Origin: Aurantibacter crassamenti
Lineage (GTDB): Bacteria > Bacteroidota > Bacteroidia > Flavobacteriales > Flavobacteriaceae
Reading direction: 5' to 3'
DNA length: 64,000 nucleotides
Assembly: GCF_016811105.1 (NCBI RefSeq)
Contig: NZ_JAFBGM010000001.1
Location: 2,174,126-2,238,125, forward strand
The translations under genes were made by a program, and so were the position numbers. Under the pieces are notes generated by a model. The model did not search any database. It saw nothing but the letters and a program-made list of their open reading frames with translations, and was not told the origin of the DNA. Below, piece by piece: positions 55,801 to 64,000 of this stretch. The stretch's first letter is position 1, and every line of letters starts with the position of its first letter.

Positions 55801-57162
55801 TTAGTATGCGTTGTCATCACCAGCAATAGTATTATAAACGGTTAGAAAAATTATTTTCAAATCTAGAAAAATTGACCATTTTTCAACATAAAAGATGTCT
55901 AATCGAATTCTATTAATGATGTCTGAAGGCACTGTGATTTCACCTCTATAGCCTCTTATTTGAGCCAGCCCAGTGATGCCAGGTTTTACAAAGTGACGAA
56001 CTAGATATTTGTCGATGCTTGTTTCGTAGCCAAGGGTATGGAATTCCATATGAGGTCGTGGGCCTACGACACTCATTGTGCCTATAAAAACATTGAAAAA
56101 TTGTGGTAATTCATCAATACTGGTTTTTCGAAGAATAGCTCCGATTTTGGTTACACGAAGATCATTTTTGGTTGTCATTTTAGTGTTTGCATCTAAAGAG
56201 CTGGTCATGGACCTAAATTTATAGCACCAAAAGGCTTGCCGTTTTAAGCCATGTCGTTTTTGTCTAAAGAAAAGTGGTCCTGGAGATTCTAATTTTACTA
56301 AAACAAATAATATTGGAGTAAGCCATGATAAAATAAAAATTATAATAAGTGAAGAAAAGATGATATCAAATATTCGTTTCGAAATCTTTGCGTAGCTTGT
56401 GTCTAATGGGACTTTTCTAATATTTAAAACCGGAATTTCATCATACATTTCAATCGTCATAGCACGCGTAAAGATGTTTTTATTATCCGGTATGATTTTT
56501 ATTTTAATTAAATTATTGTCAGCAAAACTAATGAGGTTTTGTAGTTCATTTTTAGAAAACTTAGATGCAATACAGTAAATTTCATCAATGTCATTTTCTA
56601 AAATATAAAGAAAACAGTCTGCTACTTTGCCTAGGTACGTGGGGCTATCAACAATATTATCATCAAAAAATCCTTTATAGCGATATCCTAGATTTTGGTC
56701 ATCAAAAACCTTTCGTATTTTTTTTAGATTTTTATCTAGACCAATAACTACTACTTTAACCGAGTTACCTCCTTCAATACGGTATTTTCCTCTGAACCAA
56801 AAGAAACACCACCTGTATATTACCAACTCGAGGCAGATAAGTAAAAAGACATATAGTTGATGCTGTATAGATATGTTAAATTCTGGATTGAAAACGAAAT
56901 AAACAAAGTAGAATAATCCAAAGCTAATATACACATGAAGTACTTTTCTAACATTGGTTTGAAACTTTTCTTTTCTGAGGATAGTGTAAAAATCAAATTC
57001 TAAAGTGATTAATAGCCAAGTTATATTATAGAATAAAATACTTTTTAAGTGAAAATAAGTTTCAGGAGTAAAAAAATATAAGGTGCAATTAATAATCGTC
57101 AAATGAAATAAAAGGGACAGCGGCATAATTATACTAGACCTTTTAAAGTTCGAGAATGACAT
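55801..57162 (-). CDS. undecaprenyl-phosphate sugar phosphotransferase, exopolysaccharide-initiating
   Basis: A 453-residue polyprenyl glycosylphosphotransferase of the WcaJ/WbaP type, which starts polysaccharide repeat synthesis on undecaprenyl phosphate. Four N-terminal helices precede a nucleotide-type Rossmann region ([19 protein letters not shown]). The C-terminal catalytic part has [65 protein letters not shown] and [16 protein letters not shown]. No polysaccharide gene cluster is visible beside it. Confidence 0.94.
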   Translation of the reverse strand: MSFSNFKRSSIIMPLSLLFHLTIINCTLYFFTPETYFHLKSILFYNITWLLITLEFDFYTILRKEKFQTNVRKVLHVYISFGLFYFVYFVFNPEFNISIQHQLYVFLLICLELVIYRWCFFWFRGKYRIEGGNSVKVVVIGLDKNLKKIRKVFDDQNLGYRYKGFFDDNIVDSPTYLGKVADCFLYILENDIDEIYCIASKFSKNELQNLISFADNNLIKIKIIPDNKNIFTRAMTIEMYDEIPVLNIRKVPLDTSYAKISKRIFDIIFSSLIIIFILSWLTPILFVLVKLESPGPLFFRQKRHGLKRQAFWCYKFRSMTSSLDANTKMTTKNDLRVTKIGAILRKTSIDELPQFFNVFIGTMSVVGPRPHMEFHTLGYETSIDKYLVRHFVKPGITGLAQIRGYRGEITVPSDIINRIRLDIFYVEKWSIFLDLKIIFLTVYNTIAGDDNAY

Positions 57163-57540
57163 TTAATTAATGATTTTAGTTCTTAGAATTGATATTTTAC
57201 AACCAGTATTAGTAGCTATATTGGTGACAGGTCATCTAAAGATCTGTAATAGTTTTTCAAATATATATTTGTAATTGATTGCAGCGCAAAATATTCTTTA
57301 AAAACCTTAAAACAACGCTCAAATAGAAATTGACTTACTTTCATTGAAAAACTGATTTTATTATTGAACCTATATATTCAGGGGGATGAAGTGGGTTTTT
57401 TTGGCAAAAGTTAATTAAGTTTATGAACTGCCTATACAAATCGGAGTGCAGAAGAAGTATCATTTCATAAGCTGTGCTACTAAATTTAGTATTGGTCTAT
57501 TAATTTAAAATATGAATGCTCAATCTGACATATTAATGTA
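57163..57540. other. intergenic stretch upstream of the phosphotransferase
   Basis: A 378-base gap. It contains CAAATATATATTTG at 57258-57271, a 14-bp palindrome that includes a minus-strand -7 box TATATTTG (57258-57265) with CAA (TTG on the minus strand) at 57287-57289, spacing 21; this may be the phosphotransferase promoter with a ~90-base leader. I see no ORF or RNA gene. Confidence 0.4.
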
Positions 57541-57574
57541 AAAAAAAGTCCATTCTAAAACTAGAATGGACTTT
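57541..57574 (-). terminator. terminator of tRNA-Arg
   Basis: AAAGTCCATTCTA, AAAC loop, TAGAATGGACTTT. Read on the minus strand it is followed by seven or more T, 10 bases beyond the tRNA 3' end. Confidence 0.9.
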
Positions 57575-57584
57575 AAACTTTATG

Positions 57585-57658
57585 TGACCTCGACTGGATT
57601 CAAACCAGTAACCTCTTGAGCCGTAATCAAGTGCGCTATTCAGTTGCGCCACGAGGCC
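57585..57658 (-). tRNA. tRNA-Arg (anticodon ACG)
   Basis: A 74-base cloverleaf on the minus strand. Acceptor GGCCTCG pairs with CGAGGTC (one G-U pair). The anticodon arm is CTTGA-TTACGGC-TCAAG with anticodon ACG, and the T arm is CTGG-TTTGAAT-CCAG. Discriminator A, no encoded CCA. ACG would be edited to ICG and needs TadA, not in the window. Confidence 0.95.
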
Positions 57659-57682
57659 GTTATTTCCCTTTTTAAAGGGGTG

Positions 57683-57712
57683 CAAATATATTTCTTTTTA
57701 CATTTACTACAA
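57683..57712 (-). promoter_or_regulatory. promoter of tRNA-Arg
   Basis: On the minus strand, TTG (57712-57710), 19 bases, then TATATTTG (57690-57683), with the tRNA 5' end at 57658. The same form and spacing as the tRNA-Glu promoter. Confidence 0.75.
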
Positions 57713-57731
57713 AATTCACAGGCCATAATCG

Positions 57732-58244
57732 ATGAATCTAGAAGACTACATACGAGATATTAAAGATTTTCCGACTGCGGGTATTGTTTTTAAAGACATT
57801 ACGCCAATGTTAAATAATTCTGAGGCTTTTCAATATGCTTTAAATGAGCTTCTGAATTTCATTCAAGATAAAAAAATTGATAAAGTTGTGGGGATGGAGA
57901 GCCGTGGCTTCTTTTTTGCACCAATGTTAGCGCTAAAATTGAATGCAGGTTTCGTGCCGGTTCGAAAGGAAGGCAAACTACCGAGCAAAACAATTAGTGA
58001 AAGTTATGGACTAGAATATGGTAAGGATACTTTACAAATACATGTTGATGCCATTCAAAAAGGCGATGCTGTTTTAGTACATGATGATGTATTAGCTACT
58101 GGTGGTACGGCCGAAGCGACCTGTAAATTGGTTGAACAATTGGGCGGAATTGTAGTGCAATGTAATTTTTTAATAGAACTTGATTTTCTACAGGGAAGAA
58201 CGAAATTGAAATCTTACGAAACAAAATCAATACTGCATTATTAA
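57732..58244 (+). CDS. apt: adenine phosphoribosyltransferase
   Basis: A 170-residue purine-salvage enzyme converting adenine and PRPP to AMP. The PRPP-binding loop is AVLVHDDVLATGGTAEATCKL, with the GMESRGFFFAPMLA and RKEGKLPSKTI blocks of APRTs. It starts IRDIKDFPTAGIVFKDITPML, the standard N-terminus. Its stop TAA shares the palindrome TTAA with the stop of the small convergent ORF at 58241-58393. Confidence 0.96.
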   Translation: MNLEDYIRDIKDFPTAGIVFKDITPMLNNSEAFQYALNELLNFIQDKKIDKVVGMESRGFFFAPMLALKLNAGFVPVRKEGKLPSKTISESYGLEYGKDTLQIHVDAIQKGDAVLVHDDVLATGGTAEATCKLVEQLGGIVVQCNFLIELDFLQGRTKLKSYETKSILHY

Positions 58245-58393
58245 TCTAGCGCATTTGTAGTAACAAAGTAGCGCCATCCGATAAGAGCTAATTGAAACTT
58301 AGATGCTTTTGAAAGGTCCACTCTTTTTTTTGAAAGAGAGGGTAATAGTATTTTGTTAACCTTCGCCAAAAACTGAAAGAAAGACTTTTTCAT
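58241..58393 (-). CDS. 50-residue small basic protein
   Basis: An ORF of 50 codons plus stop: it begins MKKSFFQFLAKVNKILLPSL, continues with KKRVDLSKASKFQLALIGW and ends RYFVTTNALD. It resembles a tiny protein I recall in many Flavobacteriia, sometimes labelled SsrA-binding protein without basis; I cannot confirm that here. A -7 box TATATTTG (minus strand, 58409-58416) sits 16 bases before the ATG. It is lysine/arginine-rich with an amphipathic helix. It converges on apt, sharing TTAA at the stop codons. Confidence 0.7.
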   Translation of the reverse strand: MKKSFFQFLAKVNKILLPSLSKKRVDLSKASKFQLALIGWRYFVTTNALD

Positions 58394-58421
58394 TTCTAAT
58401 GATTTTTACAAATATAAGTAG

Positions 58422-58448
58422 AAAGAGCTGCCATTGGGCAGCTCTTTT
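58422..58448 (+). terminator. hairpin/terminator beyond apt
   Basis: AAAGAGCTGCC, ATTG loop, GGCAGCTCTTTT: a perfect 11-bp stem with a short T-run in the plus direction. It could end the apt transcript about 180 bases downstream of its stop, and also isolates the small minus-strand gene. Confidence 0.7.
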
Positions 58449-58929
58449 AATATAGGCCTATATGAAGCTACTTACGCTACCATTATGATCAGTAATAATA
58501 GCAAATACAGAAGAAATTTAGCAAGTACAATCATATTGAATGGTTTTAGGTTGTACCCATTTAAGGGGTGAGTAAATAGTACTCTATAATCGATTATCTA
58601 AATAAGATACTTCGCGGAAGATATTATTTGCAAGGAAAATCTGTTAAAGTTGTGCAATTGAATACGATTATGTAACTAAAAAGATGAGTTGTATATTAAA
58701 ATATAATTTAATGTCTACATTAAAGTTATAAATAGGTATTAAAATATTGAATAAAGTATCAAATTAAAACAATTGTAGAGCTCTTTTTTGAGTTTTATCT
58801 ATACACAAGGAGCTTTTCATTCAAAAAAGATATTTTTTATACGTTTTCATTATTTCAGAATAGATTTTGAATTAATAGGAATTAAAATTTAAAGAACTAA
58901 AAAAAAGTATAAAGCACATCTAAGTCAAG
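58449..58929. other. intergenic stretch between the small ORF and the antiporter
   Basis: About 480 bases with a 12-bp palindrome (58451-58462, same as 6-17), a possible 20-residue hydrophobic ORF on the minus strand (58472-58534) and otherwise AT-rich sequence. I see no RNA gene. Confidence 0.4.
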
Positions 58930-58958
58930 TTGCATTTCAATGTTCTACTTTATCTTTA
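58930..58958 (+). promoter_or_regulatory. possible promoter of the antiporter
   Basis: TTG at 58930-58932, 18 bases, TATCTTTA at 58951-58958 (one mismatch to TAnnTTTG). It lies downstream of the most upstream in-frame ATG (58940), supporting the ATG at 58973 as the true start. Confidence 0.4.
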
Positions 58959-58972
58959 CTAAAAATTTAGTA

Positions 58973-59911
58973 ATGCAGAATCTTTTGTTTATTGTTCTTG
59001 GCCTTGCACTTTTAATTGCAGGTGGAAATTGGCTTTTGAAATCTGCCGTAGCACTTTCGCTAAGATTAAATATTCCTAAAATAGTTATTGGTATGACGGT
59101 AGTGTCTTTTGCTACTTCTGCTCCAGAACTAATAGTTAGTATAAAAGCAGCTTTAGATGGTTTTCCAGATTTGGCATTGGGTAATGTTGTTGGATCTAAT
59201 ATTGCCAATCTAGGTTTGGTATTGGCGATAACCATTCTTTTAGGTAGTATTGATGTTCGTAAAACTTTTTACACAACTGATTGGCCAGTTATGATGGCAG
59301 CATCGTTACTTTTCTTTGGTTTTATTTACTTCGATGGAGAATTGCAACAATACGAGGGTATTATTATGGTGGTGTCTTTATTTCTTTTCTTAGTTTATCT
59401 GTTGCGATTTCAAAAACAGGCTGTTGAAGATGAAGCTCCTGAAGATGATATGCCCTTACCTTTATATAAGTTGGTCTTGTTTTTAGGACTTGGTGGAACG
59501 GCCCTTTGGGGAGGTTCAGAATTACTTATTAATGGTGCTGTAGGTTTGGCTACTTTGTATGGCGTTAGCGAACGTGTTATTGCCGTTACTGTGGTTTCTA
59601 TTGGTACCAGTATTCCAGAATTGGCAGCTTCAATAATCGCGGTTATCAAGAAGGAAAAAGCTATTTCTTTAGGAAATTTAATTGGTTCGAACATTTTTAA
59701 TCTCTTAGCTGTTCTCGGAATTACTTCAATTATAACACCTATTCGTGTGGTAGACGACCGGTTATTGAGCAATGATATTTTTTGGATGTTAGGCATCTCC
59801 TTTTTGATTTTACCTCTGGTATTTATACCTACCGGAAGAAGATTGGGTTGGCGAGATGGGTTAGTGTTAATTACTCTTTATGTCGCATTTGTATACTTAA
59901 CAATCACATAA
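58973..59911 (+). CDS. calcium/sodium antiporter (YrbG/CaxA type)
   Basis: A 312-residue inner-membrane exchanger with about ten helices and the duplicated Na/Ca exchanger motif: SFATSAPELIVSIKAALDG with LGNVVGSNIANLGLV in the first half, and SIGTSIPELAASIIAVIKKEK with LGNLIGSNIFNLLAV in the second. The frame opens 11 codons earlier, but the family begins at MQNLLFIVLGLALLIAGG and a promoter lies in the extension. A shared terminator separates it from glutamine synthetase. Confidence 0.93.
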   Translation: MQNLLFIVLGLALLIAGGNWLLKSAVALSLRLNIPKIVIGMTVVSFATSAPELIVSIKAALDGFPDLALGNVVGSNIANLGLVLAITILLGSIDVRKTFYTTDWPVMMAASLLFFGFIYFDGELQQYEGIIMVVSLFLFLVYLLRFQKQAVEDEAPEDDMPLPLYKLVLFLGLGGTALWGGSELLINGAVGLATLYGVSERVIAVTVVSIGTSIPELAASIIAVIKKEKAISLGNLIGSNIFNLLAVLGITSIITPIRVVDDRLLSNDIFWMLGISFLILPLVFIPTGRRLGWRDGLVLITLYVAFVYLTIT

Positions 59912-60018
59912 ACCATTCTTTTTGTTATCGAGAGTGGTAGTTCTCTATGATGCATATTAAGGTATTTAAATATAGTTATTCGCCTAGTGCAATTACCAAG
60001 CACAAGGTGGAAGAAAAC

Positions 60019-60053
60019 AAAAACGGCCGAACATAAATGTTCAGCCGTTTTTT
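60019..60053. terminator. terminator between antiporter and glutamine synthetase II
   Basis: AAAAACGGCCGAACA, TAAA loop, TGTTCAGCCGTTTTTT. One C-A mismatch on the plus strand becomes a G-U pair on the minus strand, so it fits the minus-strand glutamine synthetase slightly better. Confidence 0.85.
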
Positions 60054-60077
60054 ATTTAATCAACAATTAATTTGAAC

Positions 60078-61094
60078 CTAAAGCTTAGCAGATTTAACTG
60101 TTTTGATAATTCTACCTGCAATCTTGTACGGATCACCGTTAGAAGCCGGTCTACGATCTTCTAACCAACCTTTCCAACCTTGCTCTACAGTAATAATAGG
60201 AATACGAATTGACGCACCTCTATCAGAAATACCAAAGCTAAAGTCAGTAATTGCAGCAGTTTCGTGAAGACCAGTTAAACGTTGATCATTAAATTCACCG
60301 TAAACAGCAATGTGTTCTTTCACTACTGGGCGGAAAGCTTCACATATTTTTTCATAAATCTCTTGAGAACCACATGTTCTTAATACTTCATTTGAGAAGT
60401 TCGCATGCATACCAGAACCATTCCAGTCCATATCCTTACCTAATGGTTTTGGATGGTATTCAATGTAGTAACCGTGTTGTTCAGTTAATCTATCTAAAAG
60501 GTATCTAGCAATCCAAATTTCGTCTCCAGCTTTTTTAGCGCCTTTCGCGAATAATTGAAATTCCCATTGTCCAGAAGCAACCTCTTGGTTGATTCCTTCA
60601 AAATTTAATCCAGCATCAATACAAAGATCAGCGTGCTCTTCTACGATATCTCTTCCATGTGTATTTTTTCCACCTACCGAACAGTAGTACATTCCCTGAG
60701 GTGCAGGGTAGCCACCAATAGGGAAACCTAAAGGAAGTTGTGTAGCTGTATCCATAATAAAGTATTCTTGTTCGAAACCGAACCAGAAATCATTATCATC
60801 ATCATCAATTGATGCTCTACCGTTAGAGACATGTGGAGAACCATCAGCATTTAAAACCTCGGTCATTACTAAGTAAGCATCCCGGCGTGCAGGATCTGGA
60901 TAAATAGCAACAGGCTTTAATAAACAGTCAGAAGATCCACCTTCGGCTTGTCTTGTTGAACTACCATCGAAAGACCACATATCGCAATCTTCTAATTTTC
61001 CTCCAAAGTCATTTACAACTTTTGTTTTACTACGCATATTTTGCGTTGGGAAATATCCATCTAGCCAGATGTACTCCAATTTTGTTTTGCTCAT
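60078..61094 (-). CDS. glutamine synthetase, type II-like (short, beta-grasp)
   Basis: A 338-residue glutamine synthetase, much shorter than bacterial type I (~470). N-terminal beta-grasp signature WSFDGSSTRQAEGGSSDCLLKPVAIYPDP, catalytic WFGFEQEYFIMD, NFEGINQEVASGQWEFQLF, DWNGSGMHANFSNE and SIRIPIITVEQGWKGWLEDRRPASNGDPY are the type II (eukaryote-like) blocks. It makes glutamine from glutamate and ammonia with ATP. No adenylylation Tyr loop of type I is present. It diverges from a type III enzyme. A minus-strand -7 box TATTTTTG lies at 61134-61141. Confidence 0.94.
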   Translation of the reverse strand: MSKTKLEYIWLDGYFPTQNMRSKTKVVNDFGGKLEDCDMWSFDGSSTRQAEGGSSDCLLKPVAIYPDPARRDAYLVMTEVLNADGSPHVSNGRASIDDDDNDFWFGFEQEYFIMDTATQLPLGFPIGGYPAPQGMYYCSVGGKNTHGRDIVEEHADLCIDAGLNFEGINQEVASGQWEFQLFAKGAKKAGDEIWIARYLLDRLTEQHGYYIEYHPKPLGKDMDWNGSGMHANFSNEVLRTCGSQEIYEKICEAFRPVVKEHIAVYGEFNDQRLTGLHETAAITDFSFGISDRGASIRIPIITVEQGWKGWLEDRRPASNGDPYKIAGRIIKTVKSAKL

Positions 61095-61168
61095 AATTCT
61101 TAAGTTTTGTTGTTACTAAATTTGAACGAGGAACAAAAATATAATATTTTGTGAATGAGCCTAATACT

Positions 61169-61216
61169 AGAGGGGTAAATGTTGAAAAAATTGACATTTT
61201 GTTTATAACCCCCTCT
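61169..61216. promoter_or_regulatory. hairpin in the divergent glutamine synthetase spacer
   Basis: The outer stem AGAGGGG/CCCCTCT (7 bp) encloses an inner stem AAATGT/ACATTT. It lies between the two divergent glutamine synthetase genes. It could be a transcript leader structure or a protein-binding site; no known riboswitch is recognised. Confidence 0.4.
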
Positions 61217-61299
61217 TTTATTGTGGGTATAATAATTAGAATAACTTTTTTTTATAAATAACATAATGGGTATTTTTACAGGCTATAATTTATTGTCTT

Positions 61300-63486
61300 A
61301 TGTCGAAAATGCGATTCCAGGCTGTTATTGAAAGTAGAAATAGAAAACCTGTACAAGTTGAAGAACAAGGTAGACGTTCAGAACTTTTTGCTAAATATGT
61401 GTTTAATGAAGAACGCATGTTGCAACATCTTACCAAAGACGCACTTGAAAGTGTGAATGGTGCTATTATTTCAGGTTCAAAGATTGATAGAAAAATTGCT
61501 GATCAAGTAGCTGAGGCCATGAAAGGTTGGGCTATTAGTATGGGCGCAACACATTATACACACTGGTTTCAGCCCTTAACAGGTTCAACTGCCGAAAAGC
61601 ATGATGCTTTTTTTGATTTGTTGCCCGATGGTAGAGCATTAGAAAAATTTGGTGGAGGTCAATTGGTACAACAAGAACCTGACGCTTCAAGTTTTCCGAA
61701 TGGTGGTATTAGAAACACCTTTGAAGCGAGGGGATACACTGCATGGGATCCTACATCACCTGCATTTGTTTATGGTACAACCTTATGTATACCCACTATT
61801 TTTGTTTCATATACCGGTGAGGCTTTAGATAACAAAGCACCGCTTTTACGGGCGCTGAATGCAGTAGACGACGCCGCCACTGCAGTGGCAAAGTATTTTG
61901 ATAAAAATGTAACCAAGGTGAATGCGACTTTGGGGTGGGAGCAAGAATATTTTTTGATTGATAAGGCCTTGGCTTTCTCACGACCAGATATCATGTTGAC
62001 CGGCCGAACATTGTTGGGTAATCAAGCTGCAAAAGGGCAACAATTAGATGATCACTATTTTGGCGTAATTCCTTCTAGAGCATTGAGTTTTATGATGGAT
62101 TTAGAACAGGAATGTACAAGTTTAGGAATACCTGTAAAGACGCGGCACAATGAAGTAGCACCAAACCAGTTTGAATTAGCTCCCGTTTTTGAGGAAGCAA
62201 ATTTAGCTATTGATCACAATCTATTGTTGATGGATGTTATGGATAAAATAGCCGACCGTCACAATTTTAAGGTGCTTTTTCATGAAAAACCATTTGACGG
62301 TGTTAATGGATCTGGCAAACACAATAATTGGTCACTAGCTACTGATACGGGCGTTAATTTATTGAGTCCGGGTTCTACACCAATGAAAAATTTACAATTC
62401 TTGACTTTCTTTGTTAACACTATTAAAGCAGTTGACATTTATGAAGAATTATTGCGTTCATCAATTGCTTCGGCAAGTAATGATCATCGTTTGGGGGCTC
62501 ATGAAGCACCGCCGGCAATAATATCAATATTTATTGGTGAACAATTGAGCAATGTTCTAGATGAGTTGGAAGGGGTGACGAAAGGTAAATTATCCCCAGA
62601 AGAAAAAACAGAATTAAAATTAAATGTGGTTGGTAAAATTCCTGAAATTTTATTAGACAATACCGATCGAAATCGGACTTCAGCATTCGCATTTACAGGA
62701 AACAAATTTGAGATGCGCGGCGTTGGTTCAAAAACCAATTGCGCTAAACCAATGACAGTTTTAAATACCATAGTTGCTAAGCAGCTTAGAGATTTTAAAA
62801 AGGAGGTTGATGTATTGGTAAATAAGAAGAAACTAAAGAAAGATGAGGCTGTATTTAATGTGCTTCGCGAATATATAAAGACTTCAAAAAGAATTCGTTT
62901 TGATGGTGACGGTTATAGTATTAATTGGGAGAAAGAGGCAAAAAAACGAAATCTAAGCAATAACACAAATACACCAGAAGCCTTAGCTGTAATGACTTCT
63001 AAAGAAAGTTTAGAGCTCTTTAAAACAATGAAGGTTTTAAGTGAGGTTGAGTTAAAAGCAAGACAAGAGGTTGACTTAGAAGATTATATATTGCATATTC
63101 AAATTGAAGGAAGAGTGCTTAATGAATTGGTCAATAATCATGTATTGCCTTCTTGTATAGAATATCAAAGTCAATTAGTGGCGAACATTTCAGGTCTCAA
63201 AAATATTTATGGTGCCGAGTATAAAAAAATGACAGCAGCGCAAAACACCATTTTGGAGGGCCTTGTTGAACATATCACAGGACTTAAAAAAGAATGTGAT
63301 GAGATGATTGAGGCCAGAAAAACTGCAAACGCTATTACAGATACGCACAAAAAAGCAATTGCATATTGCCAACAGGTAAAGCCATATTTTGATAAAATAC
63401 GTTATCATTCAGATCGATTAGAACGACTTATGGATGATCGTTTGTGGCCACTAACTAAGTATCAAGAATTGTTGTTTGCAAATTAA
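61300..63486 (+). CDS. glnN: glutamine synthetase type III
   Basis: A 728-residue glutamine synthetase of type III, the large form typical of Bacteroidota. Family blocks include MGATHYTHWFQPLTGSTAEKHDAFFD, LGWEQEYFLIDKALAFSRPDI, TRHNEVAPNQFELAPVFEEANLAIDHN, FHEKPFDGVNGSGKHNNWSL and DNTDRNRTSAFAFTGNKFEMR. Length is normal. With the divergent type II enzyme it gives two unlike routes for ammonia assimilation. Confidence 0.97.
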   Translation: MSKMRFQAVIESRNRKPVQVEEQGRRSELFAKYVFNEERMLQHLTKDALESVNGAIISGSKIDRKIADQVAEAMKGWAISMGATHYTHWFQPLTGSTAEKHDAFFDLLPDGRALEKFGGGQLVQQEPDASSFPNGGIRNTFEARGYTAWDPTSPAFVYGTTLCIPTIFVSYTGEALDNKAPLLRALNAVDDAATAVAKYFDKNVTKVNATLGWEQEYFLIDKALAFSRPDIMLTGRTLLGNQAAKGQQLDDHYFGVIPSRALSFMMDLEQECTSLGIPVKTRHNEVAPNQFELAPVFEEANLAIDHNLLLMDVMDKIADRHNFKVLFHEKPFDGVNGSGKHNNWSLATDTGVNLLSPGSTPMKNLQFLTFFVNTIKAVDIYEELLRSSIASASNDHRLGAHEAPPAIISIFIGEQLSNVLDELEGVTKGKLSPEEKTELKLNVVGKIPEILLDNTDRNRTSAFAFTGNKFEMRGVGSKTNCAKPMTVLNTIVAKQLRDFKKEVDVLVNKKKLKKDEAVFNVLREYIKTSKRIRFDGDGYSINWEKEAKKRNLSNNTNTPEALAVMTSKESLELFKTMKVLSEVELKARQEVDLEDYILHIQIEGRVLNELVNNHVLPSCIEYQSQLVANISGLKNIYGAEYKKMTAAQNTILEGLVEHITGLKKECDEMIEARKTANAITDTHKKAIAYCQQVKPYFDKIRYHSDRLERLMDDRLWPLTKYQELLFAN

Positions 63487-63571
63487 TACGAAGACGATAG
63501 GAACAATATATATGTAACATGTTGTAAGGTTCATAACTATATGTATACTAAATAGTCAAAAAATTAAGTAG

Positions 63572-64000
63572 ATGAGAAATATTACCCTACTAACAGCATT
63601 ACTATTTACAGCAACTCTTTTTTCACAAGGCGCTTGGACCAAGTCGAAAAATGAAGTGTATACCCAATTGTCTTATTATAGTATTGGTGGATATTCTGGT
63701 ATTTATGGTGACCCAGGATATCAATCTGAGCGAAAGCTCACCGATAATACGCTACAATTATATGCAGAATATGGGGTAAGCGATAAAACTACTTTTGTTT
63801 TTAGTCTGCCCATTAAAATGATAAAAGCAGAAGGTTTAGTTGATTCTGCTACTTCACCATTGACGGCAGAAGGTTCTGAAACTGCTTTAGGCAATATAAC
63901 CATAGGAATAAAGCATAGTTTGCTTCAAAGCGCTTGGGTCGTATCAGGGCAATTAAATATTGGCTTAAAAACAGGTTCGTTTTTTGAAGAATCAGGTTTA
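63572..64000 (+). CDS. outer-membrane-type protein, truncated by the window end
   Basis: The first 143 codons of a longer gene; no stop is reached. It starts MRNITLLTALLFTATLFSQ, a Sec signal, then WTKSKNEVYTQLSYYSIGGY and LQLYAEYGVSDKTTFVFSLPIKMIKAEG. Alternating strands (NITIGIKHSL, WVVSGQLNIGLKTGSF) look like a beta barrel of the kind found in transporter-like outer membrane proteins. The function is unknown. Confidence 0.7.
   Translation, partial: MRNITLLTALLFTATLFSQGAWTKSKNEVYTQLSYYSIGGYSGIYGDPGYQSERKLTDNTLQLYAEYGVSDKTTFVFSLPIKMIKAEGLVDSATSPLTAEGSETALGNITIGIKHSLLQSAWVVSGQLNIGLKTGSFFEESGL

Noticed and set aside
58940-58972. Upstream ATG for the antiporter
   Set aside because: A likely promoter lies inside it, and family proteins begin at the ATG at 58973.
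61201-61300. Glutamine-type riboswitch or aptamer before the type III glutamine synthetase
   Set aside because: Only a simple hairpin is visible; no conserved aptamer sequence that I can recognise.
1-64000. CRISPR arrays, insertion sequences, prophage
   Set aside because: No regularly spaced repeats, transposase, integrase or phage structural genes were seen in any frame.

Overview
This is a chromosomal window from an AT-rich member of the Bacteroidota, almost certainly a marine-type Flavobacteriaceae. The evidence is a SusC/SusD pair in a polysaccharide utilisation locus (PUL), a type IX secretion sorting domain, type II and type III glutamine synthetases side by side, a Rho factor with a long disordered insert, and promoters of the Bacteroidota form TTG-N19-TAnnTTTG. 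The species cannot be fixed from sequence reading alone. I see no insertion sequence, phage, CRISPR array or rRNA.

Region 1 (1-9.5 kb) is mixed. A Crp/Fnr regulator faces a methyltransferase. A Fur-family regulator diverges from a three-gene operon (flavin reductase, small Cys-containing protein, methyltransferase); two matching 15-bp boxes bracket the operon promoter. Next come a Gfo/Idh/MocA oxidoreductase, a lipoprotein joining cytochrome c to a sugar dehydrogenase propeller, and a tight lgt - DUF192 - hydrolase - acetyltransferase operon.

Region 2 (9.6-30.6 kb) is a PUL for a rhamnose-containing glycan. A GntR regulator diverges from a sugar-acid-type MFS permease, followed by an AraA/FucI-type isomerase, SusC, SusD, a sulfatase, a GH106 rhamnosidase, L-rhamnose mutarotase, a second GH106, a sialate O-acetylesterase-like enzyme and an 853-residue lipoprotein of no family I recognise. 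The content suggests a sulfated, acetylated, rhamnose-rich substrate. SusC/D would bind and import it, the sulfatase and esterase would strip substituents, the GH106 enzymes would release rhamnose, and the mutarotase, permease and isomerase would handle the sugar. No polysaccharide lyase, rhamnulose kinase/aldolase or sulfatase-maturing enzyme is in view.

Region 3 (30.6-64 kb) is mostly core genome: folE-cysS-yidD, a T9SS cargo protein, a FadL-like porin, a Gly/Tyr then Ser/Arg-rich lipoprotein, proS, tRNA-Glu-rpsT, rho, truA-ABC exporter, cdaA-folP, DUF1599-DoxX-tpiA-prmA-clpS, two YeeE/YedE sulfur-transport proteins, a CBM9-like protein, an exopolysaccharide-initiating transferase, tRNA-Arg, apt, a tiny conserved-looking ORF, a Ca/Na antiporter and two divergent glutamine synthetases. 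A truncated outer-membrane-type gene runs off the right edge.

The points most worth following up are the unknown PUL lipoprotein, the two-box Fur-family promoter, a 13-bp repeat next to the PUL permease and isomerase genes, the hairpin after susD, and the small ORFs downstream of apt.
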